Origin: DSOI01 sp041394885
Lineage (GTDB): Bacteria; Acidobacteriota; Terriglobia; Bryobacterales; Bryobacteraceae
NCBI GenBank assembly: GCA_041394885.1
Contig: JAWKHI010000010.1
Span: forward strand, 123,450-187,449
DNA: 64,000 nt
Direction: 5' to 3'
The position numbers and the translations under genes were made by a program. Positions 25,126-35,080 of this stretch are shown piece after piece (within the stretch, counting starts at the first letter, position 1; the number at the start of each line of letters is the position of its first letter). Below the pieces are notes generated by a model that saw only the letters and a program-made list of their open reading frames with translations, was not told where the DNA came from and made no database searches.

Positions 25126-26151
25126 CTATGCCGGGGCCGCCGAACTCGACTCCACTGGTTCCAAGTCCCCGGCCGGGCTCGCTACGCCCAGCATCTGGCG
25201 GTACCATTCAATCGTTTCCCGCAGCCCCTGCTCGAGCGTATGGCCCGGCTTCCAGCCGAGCCGCTCCCGCGCCTTGCGCGCGCTCAGATACTGAGCCCGA
25301 ATCTCGTTCGACGCCTGATTCAGGATCTCCGGCTCCCTCGATGCTCCCATCGCGGCTCCAATCCGGGCCACCAGCTCCAGCACCGTCACCGGAGTTTCGT
25401 TGGAGAAATTGAACGCCTCGCCCGCCGCCACCCGTCCATCCGACAGAGCTTCCGCCAATAAGAGGTACGCACTCACCGCGTCCTCCACATAGAAATAGTC
25501 GCGGATGAACTCCCCATCGGAGCGGATCACCGGACGCTCCCCGCGCGCCAGCGAGCGAATCGTACCCGGCACGATCCGATTCCAGTTCAGATCGCCGCCG
25601 CCAAACAGATTCCCGCACCGCGTGATGGCCACCGGCAGCCCATACGACACCGCGTAGGACTGTGCGATCAGATCCGCGCAGCTCTTGCTGACGTCATAGG
25701 GATGGCGTCCGGCCAGCGGAGTCTCTTCCTCATAGGGCAGCACCAGCTGCGCTCCATACGCTTTGTCGGACGAAGCCACCAGCACCTGACGCACCACCGG
25801 CGTCCGCCGGCAGGCCTCCAGCAGCTTCCACGTGCCGCCGATATTGGTCTCGAAGGTCGACGCCGGATTGCGATTGGCAACGCCCACGATCGTTTGTGCG
25901 CCCAAATGGAACACCGTGGCGATTTCATGCTCGTTGAGCACCCGCCCCGCAACGCCCTCCTCGCACAGGTCGCCCCGCACGATGGTCACCCGCCGCGCCG
26001 TCCCCGTCCGCATCAATTCGCTCTCCGGCACCCAATCCCGAATCAGACATACCACCCGCGCCCCCAGTCCCGTCAACCGCCGCACGAGCGCCGAGCCGAG
26101 CAAACCGGATCCGCCCGTCACGAACACGCCCCGGTCACGCCAAATGCTCAC
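25126..26151 (-). CDS. NAD-dependent sugar epimerase/dehydratase, CDP-glucose 4,6-dehydratase-like
   Basis: A 341-residue extended SDR acting on nucleotide sugars. The nucleotide motif is VTGGSGLLGS (12-21), with VASSDKAYG and the YxxxK pair in HPYDVSK, and CGNLFGGGDLNWNRIVPG as in RfbG-type enzymes. It is 28 bases downstream of a glucose-1-phosphate cytidylyltransferase, which argues for CDP-glucose as substrate, leading to a CDP-4-keto-6-deoxyglucose. The C-terminus has a short Ala/Ser tail. A related epimerase role cannot be excluded. Confidence 0.85.
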   Translation of the reverse strand: MSIWRDRGVFVTGGSGLLGSALVRRLTGLGARVVCLIRDWVPESELMRTGTARRVTIVRGDLCEEGVAGRVLNEHEIATVFHLGAQTIVGVANRNPASTFETNIGGTWKLLEACRRTPVVRQVLVASSDKAYGAQLVLPYEEETPLAGRHPYDVSKSCADLIAQSYAVSYGLPVAITRCGNLFGGGDLNWNRIVPGTIRSLARGERPVIRSDGEFIRDYFYVEDAVSAYLLLAEALSDGRVAAGEAFNFSNETPVTVLELVARIGAAMGASREPEILNQASNEIRAQYLSARKARERLGWKPGHTLEQGLRETIEWYRQMLGVASPAGDLEPVESSSAAPA

Positions 26152-26179
26152 TGCCTCCTCCTTGTTGCATGCGGCGCCG

Positions 26180-26956
26180 TCACCAGACCTTCCAGGGAGC
26201 CGCGCCCGCGTCCCACAATTCGTTCAAATGTTGGTATTCCCGGTAGGTGTCCATCGGATAGAAGAAGCCGCGGTGCTTGTAGGCCATCAATTGGCCGTCG
26301 CTCGCCAGCCGTTCCAGCGGACCCCGCTCGAGGACGCAATCATCCCCAGGGTCGAGGTATTGGAGAACACGCCGGTCGAACACGAAATAGCCCGCGTTCG
26401 CCCACGTTCCTGTTCCGGGCTTTTCCACGAACCGCTCCACGCTTCCCTCGCCGCTCAAGTCGAGAATTCCGAACCGCGAAACCGGCGCCACGCTGGTCAC
26501 CGTCGCCAGCCGCCCGTGAGACTGATGGAACTCGATCAATTCCGCCACGTTCACATCCGATACCCCATCGCCGTAGGTCAGCAGGAACGTGTCCCCGTTG
26601 AGATACCGCGACGCCTTGCGCAATCGCGCCCCCGTCATCGCGTCTTGCCCCGTATCGGCCAGCGTGACATGGAAATGCTGCTCGTCGTGCGCGTTATGAA
26701 ACGTCAGCCGCTGTTGACGCCCCAGGCAGATCGTGAAGTCGTTGGTCATCGCCTCGTAGTTGAGGAAGTACTCCTTGATCATCTGGCCCCGGTAGCCAAG
26801 ACACAGCACGAAGTCGCGAAATCCATAGTGCGAGTAGGTCTTCATGATGTGCCACAGAATCGGGCGTCCGCCGATCTCGAGCATCGGCTTGGGGCGAAAC
26901 TCGGTCTCCTCGCGAAGGCGCGTGCCGAGTCCGCCGCAGAGAATGACAACCTGCAT
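26180..26956 (-). CDS. rfbF: Glucose-1-phosphate cytidylyltransferase
   Basis: Makes CDP-glucose from CTP and glucose-1-phosphate, the entry step to CDP-dideoxysugars. The nucleotidyltransferase signature is at the N-terminus (ILCGGLGTRLREET, then RPKPMLEIGGRPILWHIM). LTYGDGVSDVN and SRFGILDLSGEGSVERFVEK are typical of RfbF. The start at 26956 is preceded by GAGAGG; an ATG five codons earlier overlaps that site. It is the first gene of the minus-strand locus, divergent from the methyltransferase at 27048 with 91 bases between. Confidence 0.92.
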   Translation of the reverse strand: MQVVILCGGLGTRLREETEFRPKPMLEIGGRPILWHIMKTYSHYGFRDFVLCLGYRGQMIKEYFLNYEAMTNDFTICLGRQQRLTFHNAHDEQHFHVTLADTGQDAMTGARLRKASRYLNGDTFLLTYGDGVSDVNVAELIEFHQSHGRLATVTSVAPVSRFGILDLSGEGSVERFVEKPGTGTWANAGYFVFDRRVLQYLDPGDDCVLERGPLERLASDGQLMAYKHRGFFYPMDTYREYQHLNELWDAGAAPWKVW

Positions 26957-27047
26957 AGTCCTCTCTCCCATCGGACGAGGACCCTTGCCGCTTTACGGTA
27001 AAGTTCCCCGCCGCGCGGACCGAATACAGGATCAAAGGCTTCCATCC

Positions 27048-27794
27048 ATGGCGATCACCACGAAAAACAGGCGTGAGCAGACGTCTCCTGCCTACCCGGA
27101 ACCGGCTGGCGCTGGGCCGCGCTCGGCGCCGAAGCCCCCTCTCTCCCGGCTCGCCGAAGCCGCGATCGCCGAACTCGGACAGCGCGTCATCGAGGTCGGT
27201 TGCGGCGCTGGCCATTTGACCCGCCGTCTGCTCGACCGCGAGCACGTCGTCGCCCTGGACCCGGCGCGCGAGCACGTCGCCCGCGTCCTCGGCGAACTCG
27301 GCGATCGGTCCAATCTCGACGCGTTCTCCATGGATATCGCCGGCCCCCGCTTCCGGGAATTGTCGCGCTTCCGCCCCGACTCCGTGCTCTGCCTCCACTC
27401 GCTCGAACGCATCGCCGACGATCATCGCGCCCTGTTCAACATGCTTTCCGTGCTGCGCGCGGGCGGACGCATCGTCCTGCTGGCCCATGCCTGTCCGGCG
27501 CTGTTCGGTCCGGTCGACTACGCCCTGGGCCACTATCGCCGCTACACCGCGGACGGCCTCCGCGTCACCGCCGAGGCGGTGGGCCTGCGGGTGGTCCGGC
27601 TGGACTATGTCAATCCCGCCGGCATGGCTTCCTGGTGGTGGAAAGCCAAGGTCCGGAAAAGCGCCACCCACGCCACTTCCGGCGAGACTACGCTCGACCG
27701 GTGGCTGCATCCGGTCCTCCAGCGTTTGGAGCGCTGGGTGAAACTGCCAGCCGGCAGTACTTTGTTCGCCGTGCTTGAACGGCCGGCCTACTGA
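27048..27794 (+). CDS. Class I SAM-dependent methyltransferase
   Basis: A 248-residue methyltransferase with motif I VIEVGCGAGHLTRRLL (about 47-62), an acidic residue at the end of beta2 (VVALDP) and LCLHSLERIADDHRALFN, as in SAM-binding type 11/12 domains. It resembles the methyltransferases found beside glycosyltransferases that act on polyprenyl or sugar intermediates. The start ATG 27048 lies in the divergent gap. Its 3' end overlaps the convergent Solibacter-domain gene by 7 bases. The substrate is unknown. Confidence 0.8.
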   Translation: MAITTKNRREQTSPAYPEPAGAGPRSAPKPPLSRLAEAAIAELGQRVIEVGCGAGHLTRRLLDREHVVALDPAREHVARVLGELGDRSNLDAFSMDIAGPRFRELSRFRPDSVLCLHSLERIADDHRALFNMLSVLRAGGRIVLLAHACPALFGPVDYALGHYRRYTADGLRVTAEAVGLRVVRLDYVNPAGMASWWWKAKVRKSATHATSGETTLDRWLHPVLQRLERWVKLPAGSTLFAVLERPAY

Positions 27795-29536
27795 ATATTC
27801 AGAAGCTTCAGTGTCCCGAAGCCGTACCGGAACGCCGCGAAATCGGCCGTTCCGCCCCCGGTCAGGTTCAGCGTGAAACGCCCGGAATCGGGCCCCGGTT
27901 GTACCAGCACGCCCAGCAACCCGATCGAGGTCCCGGTAATGACATCGGCCTGCACGGCCGGCAATTGCGCAAGCGTTTCTGGCTGAACCGTGAACGTGCC
28001 CGCCGAGGCCCGCTGCGCGCACACGAAGAACGTCGCATCGTACACCGGATCCTCCTGCGTGCCCCCCGTGCGTGCGCCGCCTCCGCCCACCACCAGCGCC
28101 ACGTCATCGGCGCCGCCGCCCGTCCAATTCAATGTCAACGGCTGCGTCCGCCGGATCGACGCAATATCGGCCCGGTTGGACCACACCGGACGCTCTGGAA
28201 CCTGCGCCCGGGCCGTGAATCCCGCCACGTCCGCCCCACCCGGTCCCGACACCGTATATTCGCCGCGCGCGATCACCGGCTGCGCGGCCGGAGCGCCCGG
28301 CGTCGGCAGCCCCAACTCGATGAAGTCCGTGTCGTACTGGCCGTCGGCCCCCCGCGCCACCGCACGGTTGGCCACGTTGGGGCCGTTCACTGTCAACGGC
28401 GTTCCCGCGTCCAGGCTCATCACAGCCGGTGCGTCCAACGAATCCAGCGAGAATCCATTGGTGCGCAGCTTCTGCACGATGCAACTGCCCGCGGTGAGCG
28501 TCAATCCCAGGGCGTCGAAATCGAGCGCCGCCGCGTTGGCCAGGGTCAGCTTCTCCACCGCCCCGCTAAAACTCTCCGAACGCAGACTCAGTTCGCCCAG
28601 AATCGGCACCGTCGCGAATATTTGGACCGCCTGCAGCGTGAACGACCCCACCGTCAGCGCCTGGCCCGCCGCCAATTTCCGCAGCGACTCTTCCGGAATC
28701 AGCGGATGGCGGCAAATCCCTGCGCCCTCCGCCGCCACCGACATGCTCACCGGATTCACCGTCGTCACACCGCCCGCGCGCACCTGCAGCGGCACCGTGC
28801 ACCCGGTCGCGATATCCGGAGGAAGTGTGAAGTTGATCTGATCCACTCCCGGTAATCCAGGCGATCTCCCCGCATACAAAGGCGTCAGTTCGCGTCCGCC
28901 CACAATCACCTTCACTCCGGCCGCCGCCAGTAGGTCCTGTGCCCCCGGTGCGTTGTTGTCGGGCACTGTAATCGCGCCCAGCCCGGTTCCGTACAGAATC
29001 ATCACCTGCCCCGGCCGCGCCGGCGCCGTGAACTGATTCACCACCAATTCGGTCGAGGAAACCGCATTCTGCAGCACCGCCGGTCCCGATCCGCTCGACG
29101 ACAATGTGAACATTCCGAACGCCCGCGCCACCACCGTCACCGCCACCCCTGCGCTGGTCTGCCCGTTGTAGCTCACCGTCACGTTGTAGTTGCCCGGAGC
29201 CGCCGACGACGGCAGGATGCCCGACACCTGCACTGCCGATGTGTACACCATGAATGCGTCCACCGCCGCTCCCCCGGATACCGGGGTGAACTTGATGCTC
29301 GTACCGCCGAGCGCGGTCCCAAGCGGCAGCGCCGGCGCCGAGATCAGCGTCGGCGGCCCTATGTTTGTCCCAAAAATGGCAAAGATCGACCCCTGCGGGA
29401 TCGCCTTACCATAACTGGCCGCGTGCAGCACCGAAGTGACCACCGGCTGCGCCATCGCCGTAGCGCCATAAAACACCATCGCCAGCGCGGCCGACGCCAG
29501 CGGCGAAATCCGGATGCGTGTCTGGAACATATTCAT
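27788..29536 (-). CDS. Secreted protein with Solibacter-type (TIGR03437-like) domain
   Basis: A 582-residue exported protein with a signal peptide (about 1-29, ATAMAQ). The Solibacter C-terminal domain family is here placed N-terminally (HAASYGKAIPQGSIFAIFG, GQVMILYGTGLGAI, LYAGRSPGLPGVDQINFTLP). A C-terminal region of about 300 residues with beta-rich repeats and no recognised motif follows. The usual order in this lineage puts the domain at the C-terminus, so the arrangement is less common. It is divergent from the ECF sigma gene. Function is unknown; a surface role is likely. Confidence 0.82.
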   Translation of the reverse strand: MNMFQTRIRISPLASAALAMVFYGATAMAQPVVTSVLHAASYGKAIPQGSIFAIFGTNIGPPTLISAPALPLGTALGGTSIKFTPVSGGAAVDAFMVYTSAVQVSGILPSSAAPGNYNVTVSYNGQTSAGVAVTVVARAFGMFTLSSSGSGPAVLQNAVSSTELVVNQFTAPARPGQVMILYGTGLGAITVPDNNAPGAQDLLAAAGVKVIVGGRELTPLYAGRSPGLPGVDQINFTLPPDIATGCTVPLQVRAGGVTTVNPVSMSVAAEGAGICRHPLIPEESLRKLAAGQALTVGSFTLQAVQIFATVPILGELSLRSESFSGAVEKLTLANAAALDFDALGLTLTAGSCIVQKLRTNGFSLDSLDAPAVMSLDAGTPLTVNGPNVANRAVARGADGQYDTDFIELGLPTPGAPAAQPVIARGEYTVSGPGGADVAGFTARAQVPERPVWSNRADIASIRRTQPLTLNWTGGGADDVALVVGGGGARTGGTQEDPVYDATFFVCAQRASAGTFTVQPETLAQLPAVQADVITGTSIGLLGVLVQPGPDSGRFTLNLTGGGTADFAAFRYGFGTLKLLNIQ

Positions 29537-29576
29537 AACCCAGCTACCACTCTACAAAGAATTACCACCCGCGGCG

Positions 29577-29606
29577 GGAACTTATTCCCTGTCGGCGGTG
29601 TCTATG
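29577..29606 (+). promoter_or_regulatory. Candidate ECF-sigma promoter
   Basis: GGAACTT (29577-29583) and TCTATG (29601-29606), spaced 17 bases, match the sigma-E-like GGAACTT-N16/17-TCTnA pattern. It lies 70 bases upstream of the sigma start, implying autoregulation. It also rules against the in-frame ATG at 29604, which sits inside the -10. Confidence 0.6.
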
Positions 29607-29675
29607 ACATCAGCGGAACGAAAATCGCCATTCGTAAGCGGGTACTCCTGGACTACTATAGAAAGCGAGGGGACT

Positions 29676-30344
29676 TTGGCGAACGCACTCCAATTCGATC
29701 TCACCCAGCCGTGGGACGGCGTTGGCCTCGCACCGGTCGACGCGCTTCTGGTGGAAGGCCTTCGGGCCGGCGAGGAAAGAGCGTACGAAGAATTGATCGA
29801 CCGCTTCCAGCAGCCCGTCTACAACCTGGTGTGGCGACTGCTCGCCGATCCCGACGACGCCGGTGACGTCGTGCAGGAGGTGTTCCTCAAGGTGTTTCGC
29901 GGCGTTGGGAGCTTCCGCGGCGGCAGCAGCCTCAAGACCTGGATTTATCGCATTGCCGTCAACGAAGCCCACAACCACCGCCGCTGGTTCCATCGCCGCC
30001 GCGGCCAGGAAGTGGGCCTCGACGACGAACGCTGCGAAGGGCAGACGTATGAGGAACTGCTCGCGGACCAAGGCCGGTCGCCCTTCGAAATCGCCGTCAG
30101 CCACGAGACAAGAGAACGGATTGAGGAGGCTTTGCAGAAAGTCAGACCGGCCTATCGCGCAGCTCTGATCCTTCGCGACGTGGAAGGGCTCAGCTACGAG
30201 GAAGTGTCTGAGATTCTCGACATTTCACTCGGCACCGTCAAGTCCCGCATCGTTCGCGGGCGGGAGGCGCTGCGCGCTCTGCTTGCAGGCGAAAGAGACA
30301 ACGTACCCGGCCTCTCCTGGGCCGCCCAAGGAGCACAGTCGTGA
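29676..30344 (+). CDS. ECF RNA polymerase sigma factor (RpoE-like)
   Basis: A 222-residue ECF sigma factor. Region 2 spans RFQQPVYNLVWRLLADPDDA and DVVQEVFLKVFRGVGSFRGG. Region 4 is a helix-turn-helix with LRDVEGLSYEEVSEILDISL and GTVKSRIVRGREALR. I chose TTG 29676, 5 bases after GAGG, because the candidate promoter lies at 29577-29606. The stop overlaps the next gene's GTG by four bases, so the two proteins are coupled, as for a sigma/anti-sigma pair. The signal is unknown. Confidence 0.9.
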   Translation: MANALQFDLTQPWDGVGLAPVDALLVEGLRAGEERAYEELIDRFQQPVYNLVWRLLADPDDAGDVVQEVFLKVFRGVGSFRGGSSLKTWIYRIAVNEAHNHRRWFHRRRGQEVGLDDERCEGQTYEELLADQGRSPFEIAVSHETRERIEEALQKVRPAYRAALILRDVEGLSYEEVSEILDISLGTVKSRIVRGREALRALLAGERDNVPGLSWAAQGAQS

Positions 30345-30892
30345 ACAAACTCGAGGTCCGTACCCTCACTCCCCCGCGCGATCTCTCCACCAAACTGCAC
30401 GTCCTTGCTTCCCGCGAAGCCCTCCGGCGCCGGCGCCGCGCCTCGGTTGAGGCTTTCCTCACCCATCTGCGTGAAGAAGCTTCTCTTGTCTTCGACAACC
30501 TCATGCGCCCCTACGCCGTTCCCGCCATGGGCGGCGTGCTCTCCACTCTGGTCCTGTTCGGGGTCCTGGCGCCCTATCTTTCGGTGAACCTACGCATCGA
30601 GCGCGACGTCCCCACGGCCCTCGCCACCCCCGCCGCTCTCGAATCCGCGTTCTTCATGAGCCTCGATGAGTCCGGCGAAATCGTCATCGACGTCTCCATC
30701 GACGAGCAGGGCCGCATCATCGGCTACACGCTCCCGCGCGATCAGCGCTGGACCAAGGACCCCGCTCTGGTCCGCAACATCGAAACCGCGCTCCTCGGCA
30801 CGCGCTTCACCCCGGCCACCGTCTTCGGCAAACCGGCCTCCGGACGCACTCGCCTCACCCTGCGCCGCAGCCACGTCGACGTTCAGGGCTGA
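30341..30892 (+). CDS. Single-pass membrane protein coupled to the ECF sigma gene (putative regulator)
   Basis: A 183-residue protein starting at GTG in a GTGA overlap with the sigma gene. It has an Arg-rich cytoplasmic N-terminus, one membrane helix (about 62-80, VLSTLVLFGVLAPYLSVNL) and a periplasmic C-terminal domain of about 100 residues (IVIDVSIDEQGRIIGYTL and FTPATVFGKPASGRTRLTLR) that faintly resembles a TonB-type C-terminal fold. It lacks the HxxxCxxC zinc motif of ZAS anti-sigma factors. An anti-sigma or signal-coupling role is inferred from position only. Confidence 0.65.
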   Translation: MNKLEVRTLTPPRDLSTKLHVLASREALRRRRRASVEAFLTHLREEASLVFDNLMRPYAVPAMGGVLSTLVLFGVLAPYLSVNLRIERDVPTALATPAALESAFFMSLDESGEIVIDVSIDEQGRIIGYTLPRDQRWTKDPALVRNIETALLGTRFTPATVFGKPASGRTRLTLRRSHVDVQG

Positions 30893-30953
30893 CGACAACG
30901 CCGGAAAAGCTCCCGCGGGTGACACACCGCGTCCGATAGCCAATAATGGTGAG

Positions 30954-31730
30954 TTGCCGTCCGCGAAAGACTCATCCCACTCCCGGCGCCCGGCCCTCGG
31001 CCAGCACTTCCTCGTGCGGCAATCCTACCTCACCCGCATCGCCGAAGCCGCCTGCCCGGAACGCGTACCCGCCGTCATCGAAATCGGACCCGGCAAAGGC
31101 GCTCTCACCGAACACCTCCTCCAACGCGCGGATCGCGTCATCGCCGTCGAAATCGACCCCGCCATGGTCGGCCATCTCATGATGCGCTTCGCCGGCGAAC
31201 GCCGCCTCAAGATCGTCCCCCAGGACATTCTCGCCACTGACCTCACCCAGTGGGGACCCGCCACCGTCGCCGGCAATCTCCCCTACTACATCACTTCCCC
31301 CATCGTCGAACGCGTCCTCGCCATGGGCCGGACCCTCCATCGCGCCGTCTTCCTCGTGCAGAAGGAAGTCGCCGAACGCCTCGCCGCCAAGCCCAACTCC
31401 CGCGACTACGGCTTTCTCACCGTCGCCACACAAATGGTGGCCGAGACGAAACTCCTTTTCAAGGTGCCGCCTTCGGCCTTCCAGCCACCACCAAAGGTCG
31501 ACTCCGCCGTCGTCGCCCTCGATCCCCGCCCCGTCCTCGCGGACCCAACCCCTTTGATCGCGTTCCTAGGGCTGTGCTTCAAACAAAAGCGCAAGACCCT
31601 GCGCAACAACCTGGCGCACATCTTCGGCAAGGAACTCATCGATGCACAGCCGGAAGCCGGCCTCCGGGCCGAACAGTTGACGCTCGATCAGTTCCGCGAT
31701 CTCTACCGCAGGCTGACAGCGATGGGGTAG
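30954..31730 (+). CDS. rsmA: 16S rRNA dimethyladenosine transferase RsmA (KsgA)
   Basis: Dimethylates two adjacent adenines near the 3' end of 16S rRNA during small-subunit maturation. It has LGQHFL near the N-terminus, SAM motif I VIEIGPGKGALTEHL, and the catalytic motif IV NLPYYITSPI. The C-terminal region has FKQKRKTLRNNL. With TTG 30954 as start it is 258 residues, at the short end of the family range. No in-frame ATG or GTG exists between the previous gene and this TTG. The gene lies 61 bases after the putative sigma regulator. Confidence 0.92.
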   Translation: MPSAKDSSHSRRPALGQHFLVRQSYLTRIAEAACPERVPAVIEIGPGKGALTEHLLQRADRVIAVEIDPAMVGHLMMRFAGERRLKIVPQDILATDLTQWGPATVAGNLPYYITSPIVERVLAMGRTLHRAVFLVQKEVAERLAAKPNSRDYGFLTVATQMVAETKLLFKVPPSAFQPPPKVDSAVVALDPRPVLADPTPLIAFLGLCFKQKRKTLRNNLAHIFGKELIDAQPEAGLRAEQLTLDQFRDLYRRLTAMG

Positions 31731-31890
31731 GTAGGCGGCCCCACCGTTATGCGGCCGATTCGAGAAGGCAGTCCCATTCGATCTCGAATATCGTCTCATC
31801 GCTCGGGCGGATCGACGCCCGTGGACTCTAGTCGCTGGGGCCGAGGAGGATGCGGTTCCTGATCTCTCGGCCCGAGTGGTCAGGTATGCC

Positions 31891-34800
31891 CTATTCGAGC
31901 GTGATGGTCAGGCGCTGACCCACGACGGTGCCAGCGTCTGGTTCAGGCGGTTGGTCGCCGGAAAGACCGTCCGGGATCACCAGGTTGATCTGGTACAGTC
32001 CGACAACGCCAGGGACGAGTCCCGCGTAAGAGACGGTACAGCTTCTGCCTCCGATGAGGACTTCGACTGCTATAGCCACGGGCGAGTCCCGCAGGAGGGC
32101 GCCTGGAGCAACGGCTGGATCCGGTGCCGCCGAAGCCGACGCCGTAGAGGGTAGCGGTGTCGCCGGAAGCGGCGGGCGGAAGTTCGCGCCGGGGATTAGG
32201 CTGGGGCGTCCGACGAGCGCCGCACGTCAGAAACCGTGGCGGCGAAGCCTGTGGACACCACCGGCCGAAGGCGGACGGCGCAGGATGCCGGGCGCGGGCG
32301 CGACAGGCGGCCCCGGCGAAAGAGTTTCGAAGTGCCCTCGGCGTTGGTCACTGGGAGTGGACGATCCTGGCGCGATGCCGTCGGGGACCTGACCGATTGA
32401 TCTGTGTGGGGCTGATGTATGCGATGAAGCCGGGTTGTCCGCCGATGGAGGCGTTGCCGTCAGGGCTGTTGAGGGCACGGCCGTTCTGGAAGTCGGCTTC
32501 GGCCCAGGATCGTGTAGAAGCGCCCGAGGTTCTGACAGGTGCGATCCAGGAACCGGGAGCGATAGTTTCGGTGGCACCGAAGGCGGCGGCGCCGACGGCG
32601 GGCGAATGGCGGGCCCTGTTGGAGACGCAGAGGCGCAGCAGTGGGTTGCCGTGGGGTTGAACAGAGCCGGTTGGAGCCCGGCGGCGTTCGCCCGGAGATG
32701 GAGACGGCGCCGGGGGTGTCGCCGAGGTGACGTTGGCCGTGGCGATGCCTTCGGCATTGGTGACGGCCTTGGCGGATCGAAGAACGTGACCTTACCCGAG
32801 AGGACGCGAAACTCGACTTCGACGCCGGCGAGAGAATCAGTGTATGGCGCGGACGGTGAGCGGGGAAGGAGTAGCCAGGAGAGTGTGGGGCCGATCAACA
32901 ATCGCGAGGCGGGCTTCGAGTGACGCGGCGGAGAGGAAGTAAAGGATCAGATCGGTTACCCTCGACAGAAGTGGAAGTGCCGCGACTGGACTTGATGGAG
33001 CTTGGGAAATAAAGAGGCGCGCCCAATGCGGCGGCACGTGGGACCGTAGTCGAGGTCGCCGCGGCGCGGCCCGCGATGATTTCGAGGCCGATTTCCTCCA
33101 GCGGCCATGCGGCGAACGAAGGGGCCTTCGCTGAGGTAGAGGTTGCCGGCGGCATCGACGTGGATGGAGGACAAGGGGCCAAGAGGCGATGCAGCGGGGG
33201 CAGGGGAGGGTGCGGTCCGTGTGTCGAGCGCCTGGCCGTTGCCAGCGATGGTGGAGACAATGCCCTGGGCGTCGATCTTGCGGATGCGATTGTTGCCCCA
33301 GTCGGCAGCGAATGTAGATGTTGCCTTCGCTGTCGGTGTCGACCAAGCCGGGGAATGCGAACTGGGCCGAGCGGGCCTGCGCGCCATCGCCGGAAAACCC
33401 GCACTGGCTTGTTCGGCGAAGAGTTGAATGAGTCCGTTGGTGGCGGTGAGGCTGTAGGTAAAGATGCCGTGGGGGTTGGGGCAGGCGACCGGGATGCGAT
33501 TGCGGGAGCTATCGAGTTTCAGAGTCGTTGCATAGTTCGCGAACGGGCAGGCCGGCGATATAGCGGATGGAGCCATTGGCGATGCGAGTAGATGCCGTTC
33601 AAGTGGAGGAGGTGGACTGGCCGGCATCGTCGACGTCGATGTCGGATCCGGCTAGGATCCAGCATGCGGGCAGCGGGGCGATCGGCATTGAGCAGTTGGG
33701 CCCGATCAGGGAATCTTCGTTGCCGGCCTGGCGATCGTGAGACGCCGGCGACTAAGGTGCTGTAGGCACTGGACGAGTCGATGCGGCCGATCGTCTGGTT
33801 GGCGCCATCGAGGATCAGGTTGCCCGGTGGCGTTCCGGGCGATGGCGGTGGGCAGCAGATTCGAAGTCGCGAGGTTGCCGGACTGATTGCGGAAACGGCC
33901 GAAGATGGTTTGGATGACGCCGGCCGCGTTAACCCGCCGGATCCGGTCATTGAGACGATCGGCAATGATTAAGGAGCCGTCGGGTTCGGAAACGATTCCG
34001 ATGGGCCCGGAGAAAGAGGCGCCAGCGAGCAGGACCGCCATCGCCGGCCAAACGTCCATGAAATTTGGGTGGCAACCGAGGTTGCGAGGAGCGATTCCGG
34101 CGAAATGCGGATAAACCCCGTGGAGAGATCGATGGTGCGAATACGCTGAGCGTCGCTGTCGCCGACGTAGAGTAAAGATCTGTCGAGGTCGACGGCCATG
34201 CCGTTGATGGTTTGGAAGGTTGCGTCGAGGGCTGGGGCGCCGTCACCAGAGTTGCCTCGGGCGGCGTTCGCGACGACGCGGGCGACGGTGCCTGTTTTGG
34301 AGAGTTTGTGGATGCGGCCGGCGCCGTCGGCAGTAGATGCCGTCTTTGTCGAAGGCAAGGGCTCGCGGGAAGGCGATACCGGCGGCGAGCGGGGCTTTCC
34401 GGGGTGTTGTAGAGTTCCTGGCGGCCGTTGCCGGCGACGGTTTGGATGATGCCGGCGGAATCGACGCGGCGGATGCGGTGATTGCCGAGGTCTGCGATGT
34501 AGAGACTGCCATCGGGAGAGATGGCGATGTTGAAAGGCCCATTGAGGGCCGCGGAGCGGTTAGGCCGCCGTCGCCTGAAGCCAAAGCTTAGGGCATTTCC
34601 GGCAAAGATGGGCGTTTCCGTCGGGTTTGAGGACATACGCGGTTGGCGGCTCGAGCGACGTAGAAGGATTCCCGGAGGAGTCAAGGGCAAGGTCGTTGAT
34701 GCTGGGCAGGGGAATCTGGTCACCGCGGCCGCTGTCTGGTCCGACGGAGAAGCTTCCGGTGCCGAAAACGGTGCGGGAACGCCATCGCTCGAGACGTGGC

Positions 34801-34998
34801 GGACGGCCGTACAGGTCGGCGATATAGCCAACCGCCCTTGCCGTCGGAACTGGCTGCTGTGGGTAACGGAGCAGCAGGTCGCGGCCTTGACTTCCCCGGG
34901 ACGGAAGGTTCCACCTTTCCGGCGACGGTATCGAGGCGAAGGAATGAGTTTTGGGCGGCAAGGGAGGCCGCAAAAACAAGGGCGGGCAAGAGTCTCAT
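31891..34998 (-). pseudogene. Multiply frameshifted NHL-repeat / Solibacter-domain secreted protein
   Basis: Read on the minus strand, 34998 begins with a signal peptide (MRLLPALVFAASLAAQ) and LDTVAGK. Successive NHL beta-propeller blades follow in changing frames: YIADLYG, FYVARAANRV, LYIADLGNHRIRRVDSAG, LYVGDSDAQRIRTID, LIIADRLNDRIRRVNAAG, ADWGNNRIRKIDAQG and DAAGNLYLSE. An Ig-like segment (VEVEFRVLSGKVTFFDP), GFIAYISPTQIN and finally a Solibacter-type C-terminus (CTVSYAGLVPGVVGLYQIN, ending at TAG 31891) complete it. I count at least ten frame changes, often a 1- or 2-base indel inside a blade motif, while protein-level similarity stays high. It was a protein of about 1000 residues. Recent decay or a locally poor assembly would both fit. 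Confidence 0.82.
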
Positions 34999-35080
34999 GC
35001 CTGGATATGCGAAATCGAGGCGAAAATCGGGAAAGAAATTATTTTCTCAGTTTCGGAGCGCGAATTCGCATTTGATTTTT

